A stretch of 32,072 nt of DNA, from contig MUMD01000017.1 in assembly GCA_002155895.1 (NCBI GenBank), positions 1 through 32,072 on the forward strand, given 5' to 3'. The stretch comes from Streptomyces rochei (lineage in GTDB: Bacteria; Actinomycetota; Actinomycetes; Streptomycetales; Streptomycetaceae). Of the stretch, positions 10,948 through 18,369 are shown piece after piece (position 1 is the stretch's first letter; the number at the start of each line of letters is the position of its first letter). A program made the position numbers and the translations under genes. The notes beneath the pieces are model-generated. The model was not told the origin of the DNA and ran no database searches. It was given only the letters and a program-made list of their open reading frames with translations.

Positions 10948-11319
10948 TCAGCAGGCGCAGAGGCAGAACGGGTGCCCGGCCGGGTCCGCGTAAACCCGGA
11001 AGGTGCGGGAGCGGTCCTCGGCGTCCAGCGGCTTCGCGCCCAGCTCCAGCACGGCCTTCTCCGCCGCGTCCAGGTCCTTCACGTCGAGGTCGAGGTGGAA
11101 CTGCTGCGCCCCGTCCGGCCCCGGCCACTTCGGCGGTACGTACTCGGGGGCACCCTGGAAGGCCAGCGTCTGACCGCCGGGCAGGTTGAGGTCCACCCAC
11201 TCGTCCTGGCCGTCGCTCTTGTCCTCGACGGTGCCGCCGAGGACGTCGGCGTAGAAGCGGGCCAGGGCGCGGGGGTCGGGACAGTCCAGAACGACGACGC
11301 CCAGTTCGGCGATGGCCAT
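10948..11319 (-). CDS. VOC-family (glyoxalase-like) protein 2
   Basis: A 123-aa paralogue of the downstream VOC protein, sharing LDCPDPRALARFYA, WPGPDGAQQFHLDLD, GAKPLDAEDR and the end motif VYADPAGHPFCLC, so the pair arose by tandem duplication. It starts at the ATG at 11319 with a perfect AAGGAGG ribosome-binding site. It is the first gene of the two-gene unit and is divergent from the CGNR-type zinc-finger gene. The shared intergenic region carries clustered GTAAC dyads, suggesting joint control. The substrate is unknown. Confidence 0.87.
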   Translation of the reverse strand: MAIAELGVVVLDCPDPRALARFYADVLGGTVEDKSDGQDEWVDLNLPGGQTLAFQGAPEYVPPKWPGPDGAQQFHLDLDVKDLDAAEKAVLELGAKPLDAEDRSRTFRVYADPAGHPFCLCAC

Positions 11320-11356
11320 GACTTCCTCCTTGGAGTCCGCGGTCCGGTCGACCGCG

Positions 11357-11394
11357 CGGTTACCCGCACAGCACGGGTAACCGGTAACGGTTAC
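11357..11394. promoter_or_regulatory. Overlapping GTAACC inverted repeats (candidate operator)
   Basis: Two perfect inverted repeats overlap. CGGTTACCCG (11357-11366) pairs with CGGGTAACCG (11374-11383) across 7 nt. GTAACCG (11377-11383) pairs with CGGTTAC (11388-11394) across 4 nt. A further GGTAAC lies at 11414-11419. The cluster sits in the divergent region between the VOC pair and the CGNR-type gene and overlaps where both promoters should be, so it is a good candidate operator for a dimeric repressor or activator. Confidence 0.6.
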
Positions 11395-11415
11395 TGCATG
11401 CTCCCCCATGGGAGG

Positions 11416-11421
11416 TAACGT
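11416..11421 (+). promoter_or_regulatory. Probable -10 box of the CGNR-type gene
   Basis: TAACGT fits TANNNT and ends 7 nt before the ATG at 11429, consistent with a leaderless transcript. The box is itself part of the outlying GGTAAC half-site, so a factor bound there would block initiation. Confidence 0.4.
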
Positions 11422-11428
11422 CGCAAGC

Positions 11429-11935
11429 ATGAGTGACAGATCGCCCGCGCCGGGGGGCCTGGCGCTGGTCGAGGACCTGGTGAACACGATCGACCTCGAG
11501 ACCGGCGCCGACTCGCTGGACACACCGGAGGGCCGGGGGCGTTTCGGTGTCACGGAGGACGACCTGCCCGGGGTGCGTGAGTTGCGCGAGTCCCTGCGCG
11601 CGGTCCTGCTCGCCCACGCCGGCCACCCGCCGCACCGCACGGTGACCCCGCTGGGGGAGCTGCTGGCCGCCGCCCCGCTGGTGGTGACCGTCGACCCGGC
11701 CGACGGGGCGGCCGCCCTCGCCCCGGCCCGGGACGGCTCGCTGACCGGCAGGGTCGCGGCCGCCGTCGCCGAGGCGCTGGTCGCCGGCACCTGGGCGAGG
11801 CTGAAGGCGTGCGAGGCCGCCGACTGCCACTGGGCGTACTACGACCGCAGCCCGGCTGGTCGCGGCCGCTGGTGCTCGATGCGGGTGTGCGGGGCCCGTG
11901 CCAAGATGCGCCGGTACCGGGCCAAGGGGGCCTGA
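11429..11935 (+). CDS. CGNR zinc-finger (ABATE-type) protein, probable regulator
   Basis: A 168-aa protein of the CGNR zinc-finger/ABATE family, proposed to be stress-linked transcription factors. The N-terminal part (about 9-125) starts with the helical LALVEDLVNTID typical of the family. The C-terminal zinc finger has C128, C133, C149 and C154, with the surrounding WAYYDRS and RWCSM conserved. The name-giving CGNR tetrapeptide reads CGAR here. The ATG at 11429 is preferred over one at 11408 because it begins conserved sequence and sits at leaderless spacing from TAACGT. It is divergent from the two VOC genes across a palindrome-rich region, the usual layout for a regulator and its targets (inference). 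Confidence 0.85.
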   Translation: MSDRSPAPGGLALVEDLVNTIDLETGADSLDTPEGRGRFGVTEDDLPGVRELRESLRAVLLAHAGHPPHRTVTPLGELLAAAPLVVTVDPADGAAALAPARDGSLTGRVAAAVAEALVAGTWARLKACEAADCHWAYYDRSPAGRGRWCSMRVCGARAKMRRYRAKGA

Positions 11936-11957
11936 GTCGGGCCAAGGGGGCTTGAGC
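11918..11957 (+). repeat. 20-bp tandem duplication across the CGNR-type gene stop
   Basis: The unit CGGGCCAAGGGGGCCTGAGT occupies 11918-11937 and recurs at 11938-11957 with two substitutions. It contains the stop codon TGA at 11933-11935, so the second copy lies in the 3' flank. It looks like a recent small duplication with no evident role. Confidence 0.75.
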
Positions 11958-11977
11958 CGGGTCTGCCCACGGTGATC

Positions 11978-12013
11978 CACCGGGGCACCGGCCGGTCGCG
12001 GGACCGCCCGGTG
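11978..12013. terminator. Candidate bidirectional terminator
   Basis: An outer stem pairs 11978-11984 with 12007-12013 (CACCGGG/CCCGGTG), and an inner one pairs 11993-11997 with 12002-12006 around a 4-nt loop. It lies between the convergent CGNR-type and sugar-nucleotide dehydrogenase genes. Confidence 0.4.
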
Positions 12014-12037
12014 TCGTCCTTCTCGTCGCGTGCCGCC

Positions 12038-13381
12038 CTAGGCGGTCGGACGGCCCATCGCCCGGTACGTCCACCCGGCCTTGCGCCAGATCTCCGGGTC
12101 CAGGGCGTTGCGCCCGTCCAGGATCACCCGGGCCGTCACGGCCTCGCCCAGCGCCTCCGGGTCCAGCTCCCGGAACTCCCGCCACTCGGTGAGGTGCAGG
12201 ACGACGTCGGCGCCGCGCACCGCCTCCAGCGCGGAGTCGGCGTACCCGAGCGTCGGGAACAGCCGCCGGGCGTTCTCCATGCCCTTCGGGTCGTACACCG
12301 TCACCTGCGCGCCCTGGAGGTGCACCTGGCCGGCGACGTTCAGCGCGGGGGAGTCCCGGACGTCGTCCGAGTCGGGCTTGAAGGTGGCGCCGAGCACCGC
12401 GACCCGCTTGCCCAGGAGCGGGCCGCCGCCCAGCGCCTGCCGGGTCAGCTCCACCATCTGGCCGCGCTGGCGCATGTTGATCGAGTCGATCTCGCGCAGG
12501 AAGGTCAGCGCCTGGTCGGCGCCCAGCTCACCGGCGCGCGCCATGAACGCGCGGATGTCCTTCGGCAGACAGCCGCCGCCGAAGCCGATGCCGGCCCGCA
12601 GGAACTTCTTCCCGATCCGGTCGTCGTAGCCGATGGCCTCCGCCAGCTTGGCCACGTCGCCGTCGGCCGCCTCGCACACCTCCGCCATCGCGTTGATGAA
12701 GGAGATCTTGGTGGCGAGGAAGGAGTTCGCGGAGGTCTTCACCAGCTCGGCGGTCGGGAAGTCGGTGACGACGAAGGGCGAGCCCTCCGCGATGGGCGTC
12801 GCGTACACCTCGCGCAGCGTCTTCTCCGCCCGCTCGCTGCGCACGCCGACCACGATCCGGTCCGGGTGCAGCGTGTCCTTGACGGCGAAGCCCTCGCGCA
12901 GGAACTCCGGGTTCCAGGCCAGTTCGGCCTCGTCCCCGGCCGGCGCGTGCTCGGCGAGGTAGGCGGCCAGCCGGTCGGCGGAGCCCACGGGCACGGTCGA
13001 CTTGCCGACGACCAGCGCGGGGCCGGTCAGGTGCGGGGCCAGCGAGGCCAGCGCGGAGTCGACGTACGACATGTCACAGGCGTACTCGCCGTGCTTCTGC
13101 GGTGTGTTGACGCACAGGAAGTGCACGTCGCCGAAGGCCGCGGCCTCGGCGAAGTCGGTGGTGAAGCGCAGCCGCCCGGTGGACCCCTCGATCCCGGCGA
13201 CGTGCTTGGCCAGCAGTTCCTCCAGCCCCGGCTCGTACATCGGGACCTCGCCCCGCTGGAGCATCTCGATCTTCTCGGGCACCACGTCCAGGCCCAGCAC
13301 CTCGAACCCCAGCTCCGCCATGGCCGCCGCGTGGGTCGCGCCGAGATAGCCGGTGCCGATCACGGTGATCTTGAGGGCCAT
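12038..13381 (-). CDS. UDP-glucose/GDP-mannose 6-dehydrogenase
   Basis: A 447-aa NAD-dependent nucleotide-sugar dehydrogenase that oxidises the C6 hydroxyl of UDP-glucose (or GDP-mannose) to a uronate in two steps. The Rossmann loop GTGYLG is at 9-14. The conserved GKSTVPVGS is at 126-134, NPEFLREG at 157-164, and the catalytic cysteine C271 lies in FGGGCLPKD (267-275). The UDP-binding C-terminal domain starts near GKRVAVLGATFKPDSDDVRDSP. Length matches UDP-glucose dehydrogenases (about 440-450 aa). The ATG at 13381 has GGAG 7 nt upstream and starts the first beta strand. The product, a nucleotide uronic acid, would feed surface polysaccharide synthesis. UDP-glucose is the more likely substrate, but the sequence alone does not settle it. 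Confidence 0.93.
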   Translation of the reverse strand: MALKITVIGTGYLGATHAAAMAELGFEVLGLDVVPEKIEMLQRGEVPMYEPGLEELLAKHVAGIEGSTGRLRFTTDFAEAAAFGDVHFLCVNTPQKHGEYACDMSYVDSALASLAPHLTGPALVVGKSTVPVGSADRLAAYLAEHAPAGDEAELAWNPEFLREGFAVKDTLHPDRIVVGVRSERAEKTLREVYATPIAEGSPFVVTDFPTAELVKTSANSFLATKISFINAMAEVCEAADGDVAKLAEAIGYDDRIGKKFLRAGIGFGGGCLPKDIRAFMARAGELGADQALTFLREIDSINMRQRGQMVELTRQALGGGPLLGKRVAVLGATFKPDSDDVRDSPALNVAGQVHLQGAQVTVYDPKGMENARRLFPTLGYADSALEAVRGADVVLHLTEWREFRELDPEALGEAVTARVILDGRNALDPEIWRKAGWTYRAMGRPTA

Positions 13382-13493
13382 GGGTGCTCCAGAGGTGTAC
13401 GGCAGGTGCGCGCCCGAGCATATCCGGGACGCGGGAGAACCCCGTCGAGCGGCTGTCGTCAAGCTCACCTATCCACGAACGCGGACGACGCTC

Positions 13494-13499
13494 TAAAAT
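13494..13499 (+). promoter_or_regulatory. Candidate -10 box upstream of the acyl-CoA dehydrogenase gene
   Basis: TAAAAT in an unusually A/T-rich patch (13492-13520) of the divergent region is the best -10 candidate. The patch continues into TTACTTAACGGTAGTTAGC, which contains TAAC and GTTA arms 4 nt apart and could bind a regulator. Confidence 0.35.
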
Positions 13500-13560
13500 T
13501 TGGGTTACTTAACGGTAGTTAGCGTGCCCAGCATCACAGCGTTTTGGAGCGTGAGAGACC

Positions 13561-14718
13561 TTGGCCGGATCGGCTGACTTCGACCTGTACCGCCCGTCCG
13601 AGGAGCACGACATGCTCCGCGACGCCGTCCGCTCCCTGGCCGAGGCGAAGATCGCGCCGTACGCCGCCGCGGTGGACGAGGAGGCCCGCTTCCCGCAGGA
13701 GGCGCTGGACGCGCTGACCGCGAACGACCTGCACGCGGTGCACGTCCCCGAGGAGTACGGCGGCGCGGGCGCCGACGCGCTCGCCACGGTGATCGTCATC
13801 GAGGAGGTCGCCCGCGCCTGCGCCAGCTCCTCCCTGATCCCCGCCGTGAACAAGCTCGGCTCGCTGCCGGTGATCCTCTCCGGCTCCGAGGAGCTGAAGA
13901 AGAAGTACATGACCCCGCTCGCCAAGGGCGACGGCATGTTCTCCTACTGCCTCTCCGAGCCCGACGCGGGCTCGGACGCGGCCGGCATGAAGACCAAGGC
14001 CGTCCGCGACGGCGACTTCTGGGTCCTCAACGGCGTCAAGCGCTGGATCACCAACGCGGGCGTCAGCGAGTACTACACGGTGATGGCCGTCACCGACCCC
14101 ACCAAGCGCTCCAAGGGCATCTCGGCCTTCGTCGTCGAGAAGTCCGACGAGGGCGTCTCCTTCGGCGCCCCGGAGAAGAAGCTCGGCATCAAGGGCTCCC
14201 CGACCCGCGAGGTCTACCTCGACAACGTCCGCATCCCCGCCGACCGGATGATCGGCGCGGAGGGCACCGGCTTCGCGACGGCCATGAAGACGCTGGACCA
14301 CACCCGCATCACCATCGCCGCCCAGGCCCTCGGCATCGCCCAGGGCGCCCTCGACTACGCCAAGGGCTACGTCCAGGAGCGCAAGCAGTTCGGCAAGCCG
14401 ATCGCCGACTTCCAGGGCATCCAGTTCATGCTCGCCGACATGGCCATGAAGATCGAGGCCGCCCGCCAGCTGACGTACGCCGCCGCGGCCAAGTCCGAGC
14501 GCGGTGACAGCGACCTCACCTTCCAGGGCGCCGCCGCCAAGTGCTTCGCCTCGGACGTGGCCATGGAGGTCACCACGGACGCCGTCCAGCTCCTCGGCGG
14601 CTACGGCTACACGCGCGACTACCCGGTGGAGCGCATGATGCGCGACGCCAAGATCACCCAGATCTACGAGGGCACCAACCAGGTCCAGCGCATCGTCATG
14701 GCGCGCAACCTGCCGTAA
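13561..14718 (+). CDS. Acyl-CoA dehydrogenase
   Basis: A 385-aa FAD-dependent acyl-CoA dehydrogenase, introducing the alpha-beta double bond in acyl-CoA breakdown (fatty acid or branched-chain). The first family signature CLSEPDAGSD is at 130-139, WITN of the FAD site at 162-165, the second signature region QLLGGYGYTRDYPVERMMRD lies near the end, and the catalytic base E370 is in YEGTNQ. All domains are complete. The start is a TTG at 13561 with only a weak GAGAG ribosome-binding site; no in-frame ATG or GTG fits better, as the next ATG is inside conserved sequence. It is divergent from the sugar dehydrogenase and convergent with the thioesterase. Chain-length preference is not evident. Confidence 0.94.
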   Translation: MAGSADFDLYRPSEEHDMLRDAVRSLAEAKIAPYAAAVDEEARFPQEALDALTANDLHAVHVPEEYGGAGADALATVIVIEEVARACASSSLIPAVNKLGSLPVILSGSEELKKKYMTPLAKGDGMFSYCLSEPDAGSDAAGMKTKAVRDGDFWVLNGVKRWITNAGVSEYYTVMAVTDPTKRSKGISAFVVEKSDEGVSFGAPEKKLGIKGSPTREVYLDNVRIPADRMIGAEGTGFATAMKTLDHTRITIAAQALGIAQGALDYAKGYVQERKQFGKPIADFQGIQFMLADMAMKIEAARQLTYAAAAKSERGDSDLTFQGAAAKCFASDVAMEVTTDAVQLLGGYGYTRDYPVERMMRDAKITQIYEGTNQVQRIVMARNLP

Positions 14719-14752
14719 CCGGCACGCGCGCGCCCGAGGCGTCCGGGAGGGC

Positions 14753-15319
14753 TCAGTCCTCGTACCCCTCCGCCACCCGCCGCTCCCGCAGCTCCATGAT
14801 CGCGCGGCGGCGGGCCAGGCGGTGGGTGCGGCGGATCTGGGCCTCCTGGTAGCGGCGCTTGTCCTTCTCGGTCTCGGGGATGACCGGCGGGACCGTGCGG
14901 GGCTTGCCGTCGGCGTCCACCGCGGCGAAGACCAGATAGGCCGAGCCGACCTGGGTGGCGGGCGTGGACTCGTTCCAGCGCTCGGCCATGACCCGCACCC
15001 CGACCTCCATGGAGCTGCGGCCGGTCCAGTTGACCTGGGCCTTCACATGGACGAGGTCGCCGACGCGGACCGGTTCGAGGAACGCCATCTCGTCCATGGA
15101 CGCGGTGACGGCGGGGCCGCCGGAGTGCCGTCCGGCCACGGCGCCCGCCGCGTCGTCCACCAGCTTCATGATCACACCGCCGTGCACGGTGCCCAGGAGG
15201 TTGGTGTCGCTGTGGGTCATGATGTGGCTCAGGGTGGTGCGGGACGCCGAGGTCGGCTTGCCCGGGATCTCCGGAGTCGCCGACTGCGCGGCCGAGGCCG
15301 GTTCTGCCTGGTCTGTCAT
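14753..15319 (-). CDS. Acyl-CoA thioesterase (hotdog fold)
   Basis: A 188-aa cytoplasmic acyl-CoA hydrolase of the YciA/BACH type that releases free acids and CoA. The hotdog core spans about 25-155, with the helix-start motif GTVHGG (43-48), then MKLVDDAAG (51-59, D55/D56 as likely catalytic acids) and the strand DEMAFLEPVRVGD. A charged Arg/Glu-rich helical tail (about 155-188) extends beyond the core and may aid oligomerisation. The ATG at 15319 is preceded by AAGGTGGAGG. It is convergent with the acyl-CoA dehydrogenase and could act on the same acyl-CoA pool. It is divergent from the first LCP gene. Confidence 0.92.
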   Translation of the reverse strand: MTDQAEPASAAQSATPEIPGKPTSASRTTLSHIMTHSDTNLLGTVHGGVIMKLVDDAAGAVAGRHSGGPAVTASMDEMAFLEPVRVGDLVHVKAQVNWTGRSSMEVGVRVMAERWNESTPATQVGSAYLVFAAVDADGKPRTVPPVIPETEKDKRRYQEAQIRRTHRLARRRAIMELRERRVAEGYED

Positions 15320-15438
15320 GGCCTCCACCTTATGCCGGGACGACAGGCGCGTGATTTGTGTCAGCTTCGCAACAGCGCCGCCCCTATTTTCCGACGACCC
15401 TTGTATGGCGCTCAGGGCGGACCTGCACACTGGTGCGC

Positions 15439-16716
15439 ATGAATGATTGGCCCGAGGGATGGTCCGGTGACAACCGCGGCGGCGGGTACGGACGCGGCAG
15501 CGCGAGCGCGCGGCCGGAGAGCGCCCGTGTGATGCGTCAGGTCCGTCGCGGCGCTCCGCCGCCGTCCGGCCCGGGCCCGTCGGCCCCGCCGCACGGCGCC
15601 GGTGTGCCGCAGCAGCCGTCGTACGTCGACGGCCAGGGCCACGGCGGCTACGACAGCGGCTACAACACCGGCCAGGTCTACGGCAGCCCCGGCGGCCGCG
15701 GCCCCGCCGGTCCGGGCCCGCGCCAGGGGCGGCCCGCGCCCGACTGGCGGCGACGGATCAAGTGGACCGCGATCACCGTGGTGACCGCGCTGGTCGTGAC
15801 CACCGTCGGCACCTACTTCTGGGCCGACTCCAAGCTCAACCGCGAGGTCGACCTCTCCAAGGTCATCGAGCGGCCCGGGGCCGGCGAGGGCACCAACTAC
15901 CTGATCGTCGGCTCCGACAGCCGCGAGGGCATGACCGACGAGCAGAAGAAGGACCTGCACACCGGCTCCGCCGAGGGCAAGCGCACCGACTCGATGATGA
16001 TCCTGCACACCGGGGACAACGGGGCGACGCTGATCTCCCTGCCCCGCGACTCGGACGTCGAGATCCCGAGCTTCGTCGGCTCCGAGTCCGGCAAGAAGTA
16101 CGAGGGCACCGGCCGGCACGTGAAGCTGAACGCCGCGTACGCGGAGGACGGCCCCGAGCTGCTGGTGCGCACCGTCGAGCACAACACCGGGCTGCGCCTG
16201 GACCACTACGTCGAGATCGGCTTCGCCGGCTTCGCGAACATCGTGGACGCGGTCGGCGGCGTCGAGATGGACATCCCGCAGGACATCAAGGACCCGAAGT
16301 CCGGCGCCGACTTCAAGAAGGGCAAGCAGACCCTGAACGGCGAGGACGCCCTCGCCTTCGTCCGCACCCGGTACGCGCTGGCCGGCTCCGACCTGGACCG
16401 CACCAAGAACCAGCAGAAGTTTTTGTCCGCGCTGGCCAATCAGGTGGCCACCCCGTCCACGGTCCTGAACCCGTTCAAGCTGTACCCGACCATGGGCGCC
16501 GGGCTCGACTCCCTCGTCGTCGACAAGGACATGGGGCTGTTCGACCTGGCGAGCATGTTCTGGGCGATGAAGAGCGTCAGCGGCGGCGACGGCACCTCGA
16601 TGAACATGCCGATCTCGGGCAGCGTCGGCGGCAACCTGAAGTGGGACGACGCCAAGGTGAAGAAGCTGGTCGAGCAGTTGAAGAACGACGAGAAGGTCAC
16701 CGTGACGGGCAACTGA
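15439..16716 (+). CDS. LCP-family glycopolymer transferase 1 (no LytR_C)
   Basis: A 425-aa LytR-CpsA-Psr protein. These membrane enzymes transfer lipid-linked glycopolymers onto peptidoglycan outside the cell. A long Gly/Pro/Tyr-rich cytoplasmic tail (1-102) precedes one membrane segment (about 108-128) and the LCP domain (about 152-335). Core motifs are close to the family standard: GSDSR (158-162), KRTDSMM (181-187), LPRDSD (201-206), KLNAAYAEDGP, DHYVEIGFAGF, LNGEDALAFVRTRY and the DLDRTKNQQKF helix. It therefore looks catalytically competent. There is no C-terminal LytR_C domain. It starts at the ATG at 15439 with no ribosome-binding site, so it may be leaderless. It is the only plus-strand LCP gene and meets LCP2 tail to tail. 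Confidence 0.95.
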   Translation: MNDWPEGWSGDNRGGGYGRGSASARPESARVMRQVRRGAPPPSGPGPSAPPHGAGVPQQPSYVDGQGHGGYDSGYNTGQVYGSPGGRGPAGPGPRQGRPAPDWRRRIKWTAITVVTALVVTTVGTYFWADSKLNREVDLSKVIERPGAGEGTNYLIVGSDSREGMTDEQKKDLHTGSAEGKRTDSMMILHTGDNGATLISLPRDSDVEIPSFVGSESGKKYEGTGRHVKLNAAYAEDGPELLVRTVEHNTGLRLDHYVEIGFAGFANIVDAVGGVEMDIPQDIKDPKSGADFKKGKQTLNGEDALAFVRTRYALAGSDLDRTKNQQKFLSALANQVATPSTVLNPFKLYPTMGAGLDSLVVDKDMGLFDLASMFWAMKSVSGGDGTSMNMPISGSVGGNLKWDDAKVKKLVEQLKNDEKVTVTGN

Positions 16717-16725
16717 GCCCGTCAC
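16702..16725. terminator. Shared hairpin spanning the stop codon of LCP1
   Basis: GTGACGGGC (16702-16710) and GCCCGTCAC (16717-16725) form a perfect 9-bp stem with a 6-nt loop, AACTGA, that contains the LCP1 stop codon. Only 12 bp separate the stops of convergent LCP1 and LCP2, so this hairpin probably ends both transcripts. Confidence 0.6.
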
Positions 16726-16728
16726 CGG

Positions 16729-18231
16729 TCACTGCTTGCCGCAGACCACCTCGTCGCCCCGCACCACCGTGCCCGACTCCTGCGGCGGGTCCGCCGGCCT
16801 CACCCGCGCGACCTTCTCGAAGCCGGCGCCCGCGATCACCTTCAGCGTCGGGCCCTGGCCCTTGACCGGGCGCAGCTCGCTGCCGGGCAGCGCGGCGGCC
16901 AGCGACTTCGCCGAGCGGTCCCAGCGGGGGTCGAAGGCGACCACGGTCCGCTCGACCGCGCGGTCGGTGGCGTTCCTGGGCACCTTGGTGGTGCGGAAGC
17001 CGGTCGCGGCCAGCGCGTCGTCCACCCGCTTGCCGAGACCCGGCGTGCGCGTGCCGTTCTCCACCTGGACCCGGATCTGCTTCGGGTCCACCGGGACCCG
17101 GACCGGCGCCGGGCCCTTCGGCTTCGGCCTGGGCCGGGCCAGCGGCTCGTCCTCGCGCAGGGCGTCGAAGATCCGCTCGGACTCGGCGGGGTCCCACTTC
17201 AGGGTCGAGCCGACGCCCTTGACGGCGTAGCCCATCTGTCCGATCGGCACGGTGGTGAACTCGGAGGACGAGGGCGAGAAGTTCCGCATCGCCCGCCCGA
17301 GCGCCAGCATCTCGTCGGTGCCGAACCCCTTGTCGGCCCGTACCGAGCCCAGCACCGCCTGGGTGACGTCCCGGAACTTCAGCGGGTTCAGCAGCAGCCC
17401 CGAGGACGTCGCACGGTCGATCAGGGCGGCCAGGAAGCGCTGCTGGCGCTTCATCCGGCTCAGGTCGGAGGCGCCGTCGAGGTGGCGGGCGCGGACGTAC
17501 TGCAGCGCCTGCCCGCCCATCAGCGTGTGCGTGCCGGCCGGCAGGTCGAGCCCGGTGTGGCTGTCCTTGAGCGGCTCCGCGGTGCAGACCTCTACGCCAC
17601 CGAGGACGTCCACGGTCTTCATGAAGCTGGTGAAGTCGACCTCCAGGTAGTGGTCGATCTTCACCCGGGTCATCTTCTCGACCGTGCGGATGGTCAGCTG
17701 CGGGCCGCCCTCGGCGTAGGCCGCGTTCAGCTTCACCGGGTGCCCCTTGTGCTGCTCGCCGGTGGTGCGGTCGGTGTGGTCGGGCGTCTCGGCGTACGAG
17801 TCGCGCGGCAGGCTGACCACGCTGGCGCGCTCCCGGTCCTCCGAGAGGTGCACGATCATGATCGTGTCGGTGCAGTGGCAGGGTGCGCCGCCCAGCCGGT
17901 ACTTCCGGCGCTCCTCCTCGCTGATCCGGTCGCGGCCGTCGGTGCCGACCAGCAGCACGTTCATGCCGTCGCCCGCGCGGGGCCGGTTCTTCATGTCCTT
18001 GAAGGCGTCGACCCGCGTGATGTCCGAGCCCAGGCCGGAGAGCACCGCGTGCCCGATCCCGGCGGAGGCGAGCACCACCACCGACAGGGCGGTCACCGCC
18101 CGCACGGCCCAGCGCGGGCGCCTGCGCCGTACGGGGGGCCGGGGCGGACGTCCGGAGGCCCCGCGCTGCGGCGGAGGGACGCCCCGGGACGTGGCGGCCG
18201 GGACCCGGGGGGAGCGGGGCGGCGTGGGCAA
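16729..18231 (-). CDS. LCP-family glycopolymer transferase 2 with LytR_C domain
   Basis: A 500-aa LCP protein. A basic, proline-rich cytoplasmic tail (1-40) is followed by one membrane segment (about 42-62), the LCP domain (about 88-275) and a C-terminal LytR_C domain (about 395-490, RVQVENGTRTPGLG...). Motifs include GTDGR (96-100), TDTIMIVHL, LPRDS (141-145), KLNAAYAEGGP, DHYLEVDF, LQYVRARH and LSRMKRQQRF. The residue before TDT is Cys (C120, with C118), where the family usually has Arg; C216 is also extracellular, so a disulphide is possible. The TTG at 18231 is chosen because GGAGGTG lies 6 nt upstream; a much longer open frame upstream lacks family similarity. It is divergent from the GT2 gene. 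Confidence 0.92.
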   Translation of the reverse strand: MPTPPRSPRVPAATSRGVPPPQRGASGRPPRPPVRRRRPRWAVRAVTALSVVVLASAGIGHAVLSGLGSDITRVDAFKDMKNRPRAGDGMNVLLVGTDGRDRISEEERRKYRLGGAPCHCTDTIMIVHLSEDRERASVVSLPRDSYAETPDHTDRTTGEQHKGHPVKLNAAYAEGGPQLTIRTVEKMTRVKIDHYLEVDFTSFMKTVDVLGGVEVCTAEPLKDSHTGLDLPAGTHTLMGGQALQYVRARHLDGASDLSRMKRQQRFLAALIDRATSSGLLLNPLKFRDVTQAVLGSVRADKGFGTDEMLALGRAMRNFSPSSSEFTTVPIGQMGYAVKGVGSTLKWDPAESERIFDALREDEPLARPRPKPKGPAPVRVPVDPKQIRVQVENGTRTPGLGKRVDDALAATGFRTTKVPRNATDRAVERTVVAFDPRWDRSAKSLAAALPGSELRPVKGQGPTLKVIAGAGFEKVARVRPADPPQESGTVVRGDEVVCGKQ

Positions 18232-18276
18232 GGTGACACCTCCGCGGGGACGGGCCGTGCGGCCGGACGTGCGATC

Positions 18277-18369
18277 CGTGAGCACCGTAGGCCCATACGA
18301 TCTGCGGCCCGGGGCTGTGACCCCCGCGGCGCGCACCCGTGTCCCCCGTTCGCGGTAACGTGAGCACCG
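18277..18369. promoter_or_regulatory. Divergent LCP2/GT2 promoter region with 11-bp direct repeat
   Basis: CGTGAGCACCG occurs at 18277-18287 and again at 18359-18369, directly abutting the GT2 start codon. TAACGT at 18356-18361 is a likely -10 box for GT2 (8 nt from the ATG, no ribosome-binding site). Its context TAACGTGAGC resembles the promoters in front of LCP4 and LCP6. A TACGGT on the minus strand is a possible -10 box for LCP2. Confidence 0.45.
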
